Shown here one piece after another: positions 28,501 to 36,637 of a stretch of DNA of 64,000 bases. Source of the stretch: Caldicellulosiruptor bescii DSM 6725. GTDB taxonomy: Bacteria > Bacillota > Thermoanaerobacteria > Caldicellulosiruptorales > Caldicellulosiruptoraceae. Location: positions 2,169,501 to 2,233,500 of the forward strand of contig NC_012034.1 of the NCBI RefSeq assembly GCF_000022325.1, written 5' to 3'. Below the pieces are notes generated by a model. The model ran no database searches. It was not told where the DNA came from and worked only from the letters and a program-made list of their open reading frames with translations. The position numbers and the translations under genes are program-made. Numbering within the stretch: the stretch's first letter is position 1; each line of letters opens with the position of its first letter.

Positions 28501-28661
28501 TTATAGGTACAAGGTGCTGGCAGCCTTATAGATGGAAGGTAGATTCTGATTTACTTTCTTCAAAGAAGGTAAAGCTCACACTTGAAGTATCAACTTCGAG
28601 CCTGCAGCTGTTCGAAGGTGAAGTTATTGAACCAATAACACATAAAATTAAGACAATATAA
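25542..28661 (+). CDS. large GH106-like glycoside hydrolase
   Basis: Cytoplasmic protein of 1039 residues, no signal peptide. The N-terminal barrel opens with KPFWFWNGKM and MHEKGIGGFFIHPRQGLEIPYL, then EVWLYDEYPYPSG, and a conserved acidic motif GIFTDE near residue 244. The C-terminal third looks like beta-sandwich sugar-binding modules. These features resemble GH106 alpha-L-rhamnosidases and uncharacterised relatives. A second, divergent relative is encoded at 50290-52824 (both share EFGKTI-G-F-DE and EVW/KVW-x-x-DE-x-YPSG). The ATG at 25542 follows GGAG by eight bases. Substrate unknown; rhamnose- or other deoxysugar-containing glycans are a guess. First gene of a three-gene operon. Confidence 0.7.
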   Translation: MNINFKIKPFWFWNGKMENDEIADQIAQMHEKGIGGFFIHPRQGLEIPYLSHEWFEKVSVAIECAKKYNMEVWLYDEYPYPSGISAGEVVVQHPEYQAFILDYKVFEAKDNEEICIEIPMCEVLLARAYRIRNNIIVWNEYIDLIDYIGVIYKEHIYQESGLTFYNRKRYFVGDGAKALKWKVPKGKWKIFLFYQYPLKNFKYFGTFIDPLNKDAVRLFIQTTHEKYKKYLGHEFGKTIKGIFTDETAPVAGKLPWSKLLPKLFEQTYGENLIEKLPQIICTDIFDTAGSKIRYQFWKLVVDTFIESYDKQILEWCHQNNLLYVGEKPILRSSQLAFMDIPGIDAGHQKAGDIPQVVSENYRANPKIASSAAHFYKKERVLCECFHSIGWSMTMQDMKWIFDWLILQGIDMFVPHAFYYSADGLKKHDAPPSAFFQMPWWKHQKILSEYVENVTKMLKNCKRKVDVLIVDPITSQWTCFNDKEVKEKISMDFCRIQQILLEENVDYYVIDQSLVGSLECRNQKIYYDNEKFELLIIPPVTNLEKEAYMKIKDLILKGCKVVFIGCLPFQTIEDFDVAKDISNFLGVNSMDIAKAYKTGSKLNNTVFLNSCIFIGNIEDLVAKIDKICKKPVSISYESSNDRGILCAYFEDAEHDFLFMINPTNEKKICKVYLRYRPDEINKIYSVPLTSQELDKEINFENSLDKKQITFSMNFEPFQSYLIKLEKSFVKKNDHKNDVEKRVFEYKIPLATVWEFSIESLNPLRLGRWNLKLIFNNENEQYSISSKIPVTPKPIIDQIEEAKIPIPLKTKSFFGCPKEITLPSFEAIYTTSFFIDAASQKFWLVIEDEGIKGEWVVLLNNHTILPRDFVLKRFYSHTNLAYDISNLIKLGENQLCVCVKISRSFDGLLTPIYIFSTAGVFKVDDSWHIDKLPTQGCFGKDLENGIPFYAGFIKYEKEVQMPSFENGFVEFFIEDNINQCVSLYINDEFIGTRCWQPYRWKVDSDLLSSKKVKLTLEVSTSSLQLFEGEVIEPITHKIKTI

Positions 28662-28695
28662 AACTCATCAATATAAAAATTAGGGGTGGATTTAG

Positions 28696-29421
28696 ATGAT
28701 GCGAATTGTAGAAAAAATTAGACAAAAAAATGAAAATTATCACTCCGGTCCAATACCTACAATTGCCTTTTTGGGTGACAGTATAACCCACGGTTGTTTT
28801 GAGGTCATTGAAGGAACAAAAAGAACATTAGAAGTTGTGTGCGATTTTGAAGCTGTCTATCATAATCAATTTAAAAAAATCTTATCAATGATGTTTCCAT
28901 TTGCTCAAATTAATATTGTCAATGCAGGCATAAGTGGTGATACAGCACAGGGCGGCTTACAAAGACTTGAAAGAGATGTTTTAAGATTTAACCCAGACCT
29001 TGTGGTAGTTTGTTATGGATTAAATGATAGTAACAAAGGAAAAGAGTATTTGAATGAATATTTAGATGGTTTAGCAGGGATATTTATAGAACTTAAAAAA
29101 CACGATATTGAAGTAATTTTTTTAACTCCCAATATGAAAAATACTTATATTTCACCAGCTATAAAGAGCTTGCCTTTGATTGAGATGGCAAAATTAAATA
29201 TGGAAAGTCAAATCAATGGAACGTTAGATCTTTACATGGATTCAGCTAAGGAGCTTTGCAAAAAGGAAAAGGTTGTAGTTTGTGATTGTTATGAAAAATG
29301 GAAAAAGCTTTATCACAGTGGCGTTGACACAACAAATCTTCTTTCAAATTTTATAAATCACCCCAATCGCCCGATGCATAAGCTCTTTGCATGGTCATTA
29401 TTTGAGACAATTATGTTTTAA
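28696..29421 (+). CDS. SGNH/GDSL hydrolase, probable carbohydrate esterase
   Basis: Cytoplasmic hydrolase of 241 residues. Block I with the nucleophile Ser is IAFLGDSITHG, block II has Gly in NAGISGDTAQGGLQRL, block III is the Asn in CYGLNDSNKG, and the block V His is in NFINHPNRPMH. The Asp normally three residues before that His is Phe here, a variation also recalled in other clostridial relatives. It probably removes acetyl groups from imported oligosaccharides. It starts 35 bases after the GH106-like gene with a GGGGTGG site and is in the same operon. Confidence 0.82.
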   Translation: MMRIVEKIRQKNENYHSGPIPTIAFLGDSITHGCFEVIEGTKRTLEVVCDFEAVYHNQFKKILSMMFPFAQINIVNAGISGDTAQGGLQRLERDVLRFNPDLVVVCYGLNDSNKGKEYLNEYLDGLAGIFIELKKHDIEVIFLTPNMKNTYISPAIKSLPLIEMAKLNMESQINGTLDLYMDSAKELCKKEKVVVCDCYEKWKKLYHSGVDTTNLLSNFINHPNRPMHKLFAWSLFETIMF

Positions 29422-29454
29422 AAAAAAATTTAAATAAAAGGTGGGAGATTTTAA

Positions 29455-30444
29455 ATGAAAATTTGCATAGTAGGCAGTAGTGGACACTATGTATATGCTT
29501 TAAGAGGAATAAAAGAAGACCCTCATGCCCAAATTGTGGGAATCTCTCCTGGATGTGAAGGAGAGAATATTGAAAGGTTACATTCTCAAGTAAATGAAAT
29601 GGGATTCACACCTGTGGTTTATAGCAATCCTATAAGGATGTTTGAAGATCTCAAACCTGACATTGCTGTGATTAATACATTTTTTTATAAAAATTCTGAG
29701 CTTGCAATTGAGGCTATGAAAAGAGGAATCCACGTATATATGGAAAAGCCTGTTGCACTATCAATAGAAAAACTTGAAGAACTAAAGAGTGTGTGGAGGC
29801 AAACAAAAGTAAAACTCTCATCAATGCTGGGATTGCGCTATACACCCCATTTTTGGACTGCTTATAAACTTATAAATGAAAACAAGATAGGTAGAATAAG
29901 ACTGATACATGCCCAAAAATCTTATAAACTTGGAACTCGACCTGACTTTTATAAACATAGAAGAACATATGGCGGAACAATTCCCTGGGTTGGCATTCAT
30001 GCTATTGATTGGATTTATTGGCTAAGTGGCAAGAAATTTAAATCGGTCTTTGCAGGACATTCAAAACTTTATAATAATGATCATGGTGAGCTTGAATCTA
30101 CTGCTTTTTGTAGTTTTGTAATGGAAGATGAGATTTTTGCAACGGTGAACATTGACTATCTGCGTCCTGCTACTGCCCCTACTCATGATGATGATAGAAT
30201 TAGAATTGTGGGAACAAGAGGAATTTTTGAAGTTTTAAATGGAAAAGTTTTCTTGCTAAATGATACCACTAAAGAGATCTCAGAAGTCTCTTTAGAAAAA
30301 CCACCTATTGTGTTTTTAGATTTCTTAAATGAGGTAAGAGGTACAGATAAGTGCTTAGTTAGTAGCGAGGATAGCTTTTATGTAACCTTTGCTTCGCTTT
30401 TAGCAAGGCAGTCTGCTGATGAGGATAAGGTAATTGAATTTTAA
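29455..30444 (+). CDS. Gfo/Idh/MocA-family oxidoreductase
   Basis: NAD(P)-dependent oxidoreductase of 329 residues. The N-terminal Rossmann domain starts at MKICIVGSSGHYVYALRG, the EKP motif is MEKPVALS with its catalytic-site Lys, and the C-terminal domain contains GIHAIDWIYWLSG. Such enzymes oxidise or reduce sugars, inositols or sugar acids; the substrate is not predictable. GGTGGGAG precedes the ATG. It is the last gene of the GH106-like/SGNH operon and ends before a terminator. Confidence 0.88.
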   Translation: MKICIVGSSGHYVYALRGIKEDPHAQIVGISPGCEGENIERLHSQVNEMGFTPVVYSNPIRMFEDLKPDIAVINTFFYKNSELAIEAMKRGIHVYMEKPVALSIEKLEELKSVWRQTKVKLSSMLGLRYTPHFWTAYKLINENKIGRIRLIHAQKSYKLGTRPDFYKHRRTYGGTIPWVGIHAIDWIYWLSGKKFKSVFAGHSKLYNNDHGELESTAFCSFVMEDEIFATVNIDYLRPATAPTHDDDRIRIVGTRGIFEVLNGKVFLLNDTTKEISEVSLEKPPIVFLDFLNEVRGTDKCLVSSEDSFYVTFASLLARQSADEDKVIEF

Positions 30445-30485
30445 ACTATAATGTTTTAATTATTTCCTATATTTATAAAAATTAC

Positions 30486-30522
30486 AAGGGTTGTTCCCTA
30501 CCAATAAGGGAATGCAACCCTT
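30486..30522. terminator. bidirectional terminator
   Basis: Hairpin with arms AAGGGTTG.TTCCCT and AGGGAA.CAACCCTT between the convergent oxidoreductase and permease genes. The small internal mismatch is a bulge. Confidence 0.7.
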
Positions 30523-30543
30523 TAATATTATGCTCTTATATAT

Positions 30544-31386
30544 TTAACCCTTTAAACCTGTAGTAACAATTCCTTCCACTAGATAGCGTTGGAAGAATAT
30601 AAATATTATAAATGAGGGAACGAGCGATAATGTTGCCATAGCAAAGGCAGCTCCCCAGTTAGAAACTGCTGTCGGGTCAGAGAACATTCTCAACCCTAAA
30701 GATACTGTATACAACTCAGGTTTGCTGAGGTACAAAAGAGGCCCTAAAAAGTCATCCCAACGCCACAAAAATGAAAAGATTGCTGATGTAATTAAAGCCG
30801 GAGAAATTAATGGCAAAATAATTCTTGTAAAAATTGAATATTTACTACAACCATCAATTTTAGCCGCTTCATCTAATTCGTTTGGAATTCCTCTTATAAA
30901 TTGAATCATTAAAAAGATAAAAAATGGCTGACCCAAAAAAGCTGGAACAAGTAAAGGCTTGAACGTATTTACCCATCCCATCTTTTGAAACATGATGTAT
31001 TGCGGAATCATAACAACCTGATATGGTAAAAGCATAGTTATAATCATACAACCAAACCAAAATCCTTTGCCTTTGAACTTACATCTTGCAAAACCATAAG
31101 CTACAATAGCTGAGGAAATGACAGCACCAACAGTACCAATAATAGTAACAATAAATGAATTTTTAAAAAAAACTGAAAATGGGTATCCCGCAAAACCTCT
31201 CCATCCATCAATATAATTTTTGAAAAGCCACTTTTTGGGTAGCAATTCGTGCGCATTTAGAAAAATTTCACTATTTTCTTTGAAGGAACTGAAAAACATC
31301 CAAAGAAGTGGATACAGCATTATGTAACCAAATAGAATTGTTAGCAGATGAAACAATAATGCTTTCATTGTCTTTGTTCTTCTCAC
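30544..31386 (-). CDS. sugar ABC transporter permease, MalG/UgpE type
   Basis: Membrane protein of 280 residues with six transmembrane segments. The permease coupling motif is NELDEAAKIDGCSKYSIFTRIILPLISPA (EAA loop). It starts with GTG after GGAAGGTGAA and follows the other permease by three bases. With the upstream permease and the binding protein it forms a carbohydrate importer of the CUT1 class. No ATPase is encoded here; a shared MsmK-like ATPase elsewhere would be needed. Confidence 0.93.
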   Translation of the reverse strand: MRRTKTMKALLFHLLTILFGYIMLYPLLWMFFSSFKENSEIFLNAHELLPKKWLFKNYIDGWRGFAGYPFSVFFKNSFIVTIIGTVGAVISSAIVAYGFARCKFKGKGFWFGCMIITMLLPYQVVMIPQYIMFQKMGWVNTFKPLLVPAFLGQPFFIFLMIQFIRGIPNELDEAAKIDGCSKYSIFTRIILPLISPALITSAIFSFLWRWDDFLGPLLYLSKPELYTVSLGLRMFSDPTAVSNWGAAFAMATLSLVPSFIIFIFFQRYLVEGIVTTGLKG

Positions 31387-31389
31387 TTT

Positions 31390-32316
31390 TTATTCACCTT
31401 CCTTGGACTCATAATATACCCAAAATGTAGATGATTTGAATATAAAAGCTGTGAGTATTCCAATGATAATAAGCATTACCCACGACATAGCACAGCTGTA
31501 GCCCATGTCATAAAATTGGAATGCTCTTCTGTAGAGGTAAATAGCGTAAAAGAGTGTGCTGTTCACAGGGCCGCCATTTGTAATAATGAATCCTTGAGTA
31601 AAAGTCATAAAGCTTCCTATCATCTGCATAATCAAGTTGAAAAATATTATTGGTGTGAGCATCGGCAAGGTTATTTTAACAAACTTTTGCCAGCTATTTG
31701 CTCCATCAATAATAGCTGCTTCATAATAGCTTTCTGGTATTTGCTTTAAACCTGCTAAAAATATCAACATCGGCGAACCAAATTGCCAAACCGCAAGTAA
31801 TATCAACGTCCATATAGCAGTTCTTGGATTTCCTATCCATGAAGTCTCACTTTGAATTCCAAATAGTTTCAATATTGAATTTATAACACCATCACTTGTA
31901 AAAAGTCTTTGCCAAAGCACTGCCACAGCCACACTGCCACCCATCATAGAAGGAACATAGTATACAGCCCTGTAAAATGGTGTTAGTCTGCTTTTGTAAG
32001 AAAGCCAAAGGGCAAGAAGCAATGCAAAAGCCAGCTTTAATGGCACAGTTACAAACACATAGAAAAAAGTTACTGACATTGATTTCCAAAATAACGGATC
32101 TTCTTTAAACATTTGTACATAATTTTGTAATCCTACAAATTTAGGAGATGATAATAAATCATATTGAGTAAAAGACAAATAAAAGGTTGCTGCAATAGGA
32201 ATCAAAGTGAACACAAAAAAGCCAATAAGCCAGGGAGATATAAAAACATAACCAGCAACATTTTCTGAACTCATCAAAAGTTCTCTGAAAGACTTTTTTC
32301 GATTAATATTCGACAT
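31390..32316 (-). CDS. sugar ABC transporter permease, MalF/UgpA type
   Basis: Membrane protein of 308 residues with six predicted segments and an EAA loop (SYYEAAIIDGANSWQKFVKITLPMLTP). AGGAGG precedes the ATG. It pairs with the permease at 30544. It is separated from the binding-protein gene by 92 bases holding a strong hairpin, which may lower expression of the permeases relative to the binding protein. Confidence 0.93.
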   Translation of the reverse strand: MSNINRKKSFRELLMSSENVAGYVFISPWLIGFFVFTLIPIAATFYLSFTQYDLLSSPKFVGLQNYVQMFKEDPLFWKSMSVTFFYVFVTVPLKLAFALLLALWLSYKSRLTPFYRAVYYVPSMMGGSVAVAVLWQRLFTSDGVINSILKLFGIQSETSWIGNPRTAIWTLILLAVWQFGSPMLIFLAGLKQIPESYYEAAIIDGANSWQKFVKITLPMLTPIIFFNLIMQMIGSFMTFTQGFIITNGGPVNSTLFYAIYLYRRAFQFYDMGYSCAMSWVMLIIIGILTAFIFKSSTFWVYYESKEGE

Positions 32317-32344
32317 GTTTTTTCCTCCTTTAATTCAAGTTAAA

Positions 32345-32377
32345 CAAGCCAGCTGATAATATTTTTCAGCTGGCTTG
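32345..32377 (-). promoter_or_regulatory. intercistronic hairpin between binding-protein and permease genes
   Basis: Perfect 11-bp stem (CAAGCCAGCTG and complement) with an 11-base loop, 32 bases past the binding-protein stop. On the minus strand TTTAAC follows, too short for a full terminator. Comparable hairpins protect the mRNA of the binding protein and give it higher expression in other transporters. Confidence 0.6.
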
Positions 32378-32408
32378 TCTTGCCAAAGAAAAGTACTATA
32401 CTCAAAGT

Positions 32409-33713
32409 TTATTTCTTGTTTTTGGCAAGTATTTGATTTGCTTTTTGCATAAACATCTTTGCCGCTGTTTCAGGTTTTATCTGACCATACAAGACTTGGT
32501 CGTAAAGATCTTTAAACGTCTGCCCTACTTCAGTTCCGCCTGGTGGATCTGGTGGATCAATAGGTGAACAATTCTTTTCAGCGAGGGCTATATAATCAAA
32601 TGTCTGTCTCACTGCAGGTTCGACTGCATTCTTGATACCTTCTCTTACTTTTGCTGAAATAGGCACACCTCTTTCAGCAAGCAAAATATTATTCGCCTCT
32701 ATGCTATTTGTAAAGAAGTTTATAACTTTAGCTGCTTCAGTTTTATATTTGGAGGTTGCAGCAATAGAGAAGAACTGAGAAGGTTTTAAATACAACCCTG
32801 GTCTTATACCCCCCTTGGGTGGAAGAGCTAATGCCAGTGGGCGTTTTGCAGCATTTGCTGTTGCAACAAACATGTTGCTCCATGTCCATCCTATCCATGT
32901 CTTGCCTTTCACAAATAAGCTGTCTTCAATTGTGGAGGTTGCTGAAACTTCATCAGGTTTTGCTGTATATCCGCCTTTCAATAACTCTAAATTGATATTA
33001 AATACATCAATAACAAATTTTTCTTGAGTAAATCCCAAACCCGTTCCATCGTGTTTATATAAGCTTTTGCCTTGCTGCCTTACATAGTATTCAAGTAAGA
33101 ATTTTGGGTCAGCTGTTAATGCCAAGTCTGCTCTGATTTTGGTTTTTTGAAAAACTTTTTTGATAATCTCTTTGTAGTCATTCCAGGTCCAGTTGCCATC
33201 TTCAGGTATCTTAACACCTGCTTTTTGAGCCACAGCAGGGTCATAAATTATTGCTAAAGCGTTAGTCCCTAAACTTATGGCATAAATCCTTCCACCAACT
33301 GATCCACTTTTTATACTTGCTTCACTTACATCTTTCAGATTCAATATTCCATTTTTTGTGTAAGGTGTTAAATCTGCCAACAATCCTTTTTGAACATATT
33401 GAGCTAAATACATATAGTCCATTTGAATAATGTCAGGCAAATTCTTTGCAGCTGCTTGAGTTGTAAGTTTATCCCAATATCCCGACCAGCTTCCAAATTC
33501 TGTTACAAAACTTACTTTTCGATTAACCTTTGCTCGGTATAGTTCAAGCACCTTTTGAGTTCTGTCATGACGCGTTTGGCTTCCCCACCACGCAACTCTG
33601 AGTTTGATTGACTGAGAAGAACCAAAAGCCTTTTCAGAAGGTTTAGTAAAAGGAAATATAAGGATTGAAAATAAAAATATTATAATAGTTCCAATGCACA
33701 ATATTCTTTTCAT
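32409..33713 (-). CDS. extracellular sugar-binding protein of an ABC transporter
   Basis: Solute-binding protein of 434 residues. A signal peptide of about 30 residues is followed by the mature domain (KLRVAWWGSQTRHDRTQKVLELY, then GSWSGYWDKLTTQAAAKNLPDIIQMDY). The only Cys in the signal region (residue 6) is too early to be a lipobox, so membrane attachment by lipid is not predicted. It should bind an oligosaccharide outside the cell for the MalFG-type permeases. It has its own promoter (33891-33919) and a leader with an inverted repeat. Confidence 0.9.
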   Translation of the reverse strand: MKRILCIGTIIIFLFSILIFPFTKPSEKAFGSSQSIKLRVAWWGSQTRHDRTQKVLELYRAKVNRKVSFVTEFGSWSGYWDKLTTQAAAKNLPDIIQMDYMYLAQYVQKGLLADLTPYTKNGILNLKDVSEASIKSGSVGGRIYAISLGTNALAIIYDPAVAQKAGVKIPEDGNWTWNDYKEIIKKVFQKTKIRADLALTADPKFLLEYYVRQQGKSLYKHDGTGLGFTQEKFVIDVFNINLELLKGGYTAKPDEVSATSTIEDSLFVKGKTWIGWTWSNMFVATANAAKRPLALALPPKGGIRPGLYLKPSQFFSIAATSKYKTEAAKVINFFTNSIEANNILLAERGVPISAKVREGIKNAVEPAVRQTFDYIALAEKNCSPIDPPDPPGGTEVGQTFKDLYDQVLYGQIKPETAAKMFMQKANQILAKNKK

Positions 33714-33743
33714 AAAATTTCCTCCTTCCTTTTTTTTTAAAAT

Positions 33744-33765
33744 TAAATGCTCTATTGAGCATTTA
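33744..33765 (-). promoter_or_regulatory. 9-bp inverted repeat in the leader of the sugar-binding protein gene
   Basis: TAAATGCTC and GAGCATTTA flank a TATT loop, 31 bases before the start codon and just upstream of the ribosome site. It could be a regulator-binding palindrome or a small stem-loop controlling translation. Confidence 0.5.
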
Positions 33766-33890
33766 TACCCTCCTTCACTTGTTGCAAGGATAAAAGATAA
33801 TATTCCTTACTTTCTGCTTTTATTTTATATTTGTTTAAATTGAATCTGTTTTATTTGCTGTTTTATGGATTTAAATTTACTTCTGTATTT

Positions 33891-33919
33891 AATATATCTA
33901 ATTATTTTGAAATTGTCAA
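33891..33919 (-). promoter_or_regulatory. promoter of the sugar ABC transporter operon
   Basis: TTGACA, 17 bases, then TATATT on the minus strand, giving a leader of about 170 bases. It lies in the 597-bp gap 33714-34310, which has no gene. The rest of that gap is AT-rich and shows only the terminator at 34231 and the inverted repeat at 33744. Confidence 0.65.
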
Positions 33920-34230
33920 GAATTATTGCATATTTAATTATAAAATTGACCAAAATAAAAACAAAATTGTTTATTAGATAACTAATCTTAAGGAAATCAC
34001 AAAATATTTTTAAAAATCAAAAGTATATTGAAAAAGTAGAGGCTTAGCTCAATCCTTTTTACACAAATATATAGAGTCATCCAAAACAATTATTGCCTGT
34101 GTATGTTTTGAGCAAATAAAGTATTCTAAGTATAGTTTTTTGTTTATGCATGATTATTTGACTTTATTTCTATGTTTATTTTATATCTGCTATTTTATTT
34201 TGTCAATATTTTATTACACTAAAAAATAAA

Positions 34231-34262
34231 AGAGCTATCAAAATAAAACTCAAGATAGCTCT
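34231..34262 (-). terminator. terminator of the redox gene cluster
   Basis: Perfect 9-bp stem (AGAGCTATC and complement) with a 14-base loop, followed on the minus strand by TTTATTTTTT, 49 bases past the last gene of the cluster. Confidence 0.82.
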
Positions 34263-34310
34263 GTACTTTTTAAAATAAATTAAGCCTATTCAGTTTAAAA
34301 ATATAAGATT

Positions 34311-35522
34311 TTACCTTTTAAACATACTAAAACAACAGTAATCAATTAAATCAAACTCTTCTGTTTGTTTCGCCCACGGTACTCCTATTTCAGAAAATAG
34401 TTTTCTATTCTCAGCTGCCTCATCTATGATTTCTTTTATATTTTTGATATAGGTATATATCTTACCATTTTCATTGCTAATCTCTAAATATTCGTCTGGA
34501 ATATCATAAATACACCCTGACGATTCGAAAGCCCCGTTGGATGCCAAAACAAAATTGCGAGTCACTTCCAGAGGACAGTAAAGTTGTTTGCCTTCAAACA
34601 GATGCTCCACCATATTAATGTACATATTCACAAACAAATCTTCGCGTCCACCATCAAACTCTTCTGTATTGCCATCAAAATATTCTATCTTAAACTTATT
34701 TGCAAATGTCCAATAAGCTCTTGCTTTTTCAGCTTCTATTATGATATAGGGTGACTCTTCTTCCCTGTTACATAACGTTGAATAAAAATAGACCTCGATT
34801 CCTGTTTTTGTGATGATTCTCACACACGCTGTGTCTTCACCTTCAATTTTATGACCGTGATAAAGTTCTGCAGTAACTTTCTGAGGTACACCTCCATTTT
34901 CTTCTGAGGTCTCAGCAATAATCAATTCATTGTTCAAAAGATGTGCAAGAGGATTGTTTATTGTTCCATCCAAGACATAGTTACCATCAACAATTAGCTT
35001 CCCAGCCCACGCATTTCTTTGATAATAGCTTTCATCCCTTTTCCAACGTCCAACACCAATAATTGATTTTATCCTGCCAAGCCTGCCTTCTCTTATATAC
35101 TCAAGAAGTTTTCTAAATGCTTTACCAGAGGTGTTTTGAAAGTTCACGCTACAAACCCTTTTTGTTTTTCTCTTCGTCTCAATTATAGCGTCAATATCCT
35201 GAATTGTCACAGCAGGCGGCTTTTCAAGCAGGACATTAAAACCTCTTTCCATTGCATCAATTGCCATTGGAGCATGTAAATGAATGGGCGTTGAGATGGC
35301 AACAAAATCTAAGTCTTTATGATTTTCAAGCATTAATCTATAATCCTGATAATACTCAACACCTCGAGAAGCCAATCTATCAATCACTTCTTTATTTTTT
35401 TCGTAGCTTGTTGCAACAATTGCTCTCAAGTCAACCATCTTCCCTTGAAGCTGTTCTATTGACCGCAAGTGTATACTCCCAAAACCACTAATTCCAATAA
35501 GACCAATCTTTGCAATATTCAA
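34311..35522 (-). CDS. Gfo/Idh/MocA-family oxidoreductase in a redox cluster
   Basis: Oxidoreductase of 403 residues. The nucleotide-binding start is AKIGLIGISGFGSIHL and the EKP motif is LLEKPPAVT; the C-terminal domain is longer than in the paralogue at 29455. The TTG at 35522 was chosen because GGGGTGG lies six bases upstream; another TTG ten codons earlier lacks a site. It is the last gene of four tightly packed genes (DHOD-like, fumarate-reductase-like, zinc dehydrogenase, this one), which suggests successive or paired redox steps on one substrate. Substrate unknown. Confidence 0.85.
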   Translation of the reverse strand: MNIAKIGLIGISGFGSIHLRSIEQLQGKMVDLRAIVATSYEKNKEVIDRLASRGVEYYQDYRLMLENHKDLDFVAISTPIHLHAPMAIDAMERGFNVLLEKPPAVTIQDIDAIIETKRKTKRVCSVNFQNTSGKAFRKLLEYIREGRLGRIKSIIGVGRWKRDESYYQRNAWAGKLIVDGNYVLDGTINNPLAHLLNNELIIAETSEENGGVPQKVTAELYHGHKIEGEDTACVRIITKTGIEVYFYSTLCNREEESPYIIIEAEKARAYWTFANKFKIEYFDGNTEEFDGGREDLFVNMYINMVEHLFEGKQLYCPLEVTRNFVLASNGAFESSGCIYDIPDEYLEISNENGKIYTYIKNIKEIIDEAAENRKLFSEIGVPWAKQTEEFDLIDYCCFSMFKR

Positions 35523-35548
35523 GACTGTCCACCCCTTTTGATTTATAA

Positions 35549-36637
35549 TCAAGGCTTTAGAACAGATTTTATTGTATTTTTGTTTTCCATATCCTCAAGA
35601 GCTTTTGTCGCATCAGTCAACTTATAAACATTTGTAATCATCTTTTTGAAAAGTTCCCTGTTCTGGAGCACAACATTCACTGCCATATATAAATGTTTTG
35701 TATCGCTGACCCATACCCCTTGATATCTTAAATTTTTTCTCACAATATCATAGTAACAATCGAGTGTAACGCTGCCGTTTGGGTCACCAAAACCAAGTGA
35801 TAAGTAGCTTCCACCATTTCGAACAAGTTTTATTCCCTCACTTACTGCTGATGGATGTCCCACAGCTTCAATTGCCAAATCGACTCCACGCCCATTTGTG
35901 ATATCCATTATTATTTCCTGTCTTTGGCAAGCTGTAGTTGAATTTCTATCAAGCACATGCGTTGCCCCAAATTCTTCACACATTTTAAGTCTTTCTTTTG
36001 TGCCACCAATCACAATTATATTTCGTGCTCCTCTAAGTTTTGCAAAAATGATTGCATAAAGCCCTATAGGACCTGGCCCTTGAATTAGGACACTGTCACC
36101 AAAATCAGGTGAAACAATGTCAAAAGCATGAGCACACGTTGCACCAGAACATGAGGCAGATACTAAAATTTCTGGATCAACATTCTCTTTTATTTTTATC
36201 ACTTTCGTATCTTTGTGAAGATAAATGTACTCCGAATAGCAGCCTCTCAAATGCGGAGGCTCTGCGCAGCTAACGCTTATCCCATATGTCCATCTGTGCG
36301 GACACAGATAGCTTTCTTTTTTGACAGCACAAAAGTAGCACCTACCACACACAACACCCCTGTCCCAAATTATCAAATCTCCCTCTTGAATTTTCTCGCC
36401 ATTTATATCACGCCACTGACCTGAAATAGCATACACACGTCCAACACCTTCATGCCCTAAAATCATGGGAAGTTTTGTACGCGGGTCATTACCTCTGAAC
36501 ATATGCACATCAGATCCACAAACACCCGCCGCTTCAATTTTAACAAGAAGTTCACCATCAGAAGGCTTGATTAGTTCAAACTCTTTTGCTTTTAACGGCT
36601 TGTTAAATTCTTCTAATACCATTGCATAAGCTTTCAT
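35549..36637 (-). CDS. zinc-dependent medium-chain alcohol dehydrogenase
   Basis: Dehydrogenase of 362 residues. It has catalytic-zinc residues in GVCGSDVHMF and GHEGVG, structural-zinc cysteines in CGRCYFCAVKKESYLC, and a Rossmann motif GPGPIGLYAI. It resembles threonine/sorbitol-type dehydrogenases that oxidise secondary alcohols. Its ATG overlaps the upstream stop codon as ATGA, so translation is coupled to the flavoprotein gene. GGGGG lies nine bases before the start. The substrate is probably a sugar-derived polyol or acid, by context only. Confidence 0.88.
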   Translation of the reverse strand: MKAYAMVLEEFNKPLKAKEFELIKPSDGELLVKIEAAGVCGSDVHMFRGNDPRTKLPMILGHEGVGRVYAISGQWRDINGEKIQEGDLIIWDRGVVCGRCYFCAVKKESYLCPHRWTYGISVSCAEPPHLRGCYSEYIYLHKDTKVIKIKENVDPEILVSASCSGATCAHAFDIVSPDFGDSVLIQGPGPIGLYAIIFAKLRGARNIIVIGGTKERLKMCEEFGATHVLDRNSTTACQRQEIIMDITNGRGVDLAIEAVGHPSAVSEGIKLVRNGGSYLSLGFGDPNGSVTLDCYYDIVRKNLRYQGVWVSDTKHLYMAVNVVLQNRELFKKMITNVYKLTDATKALEDMENKNTIKSVLKP

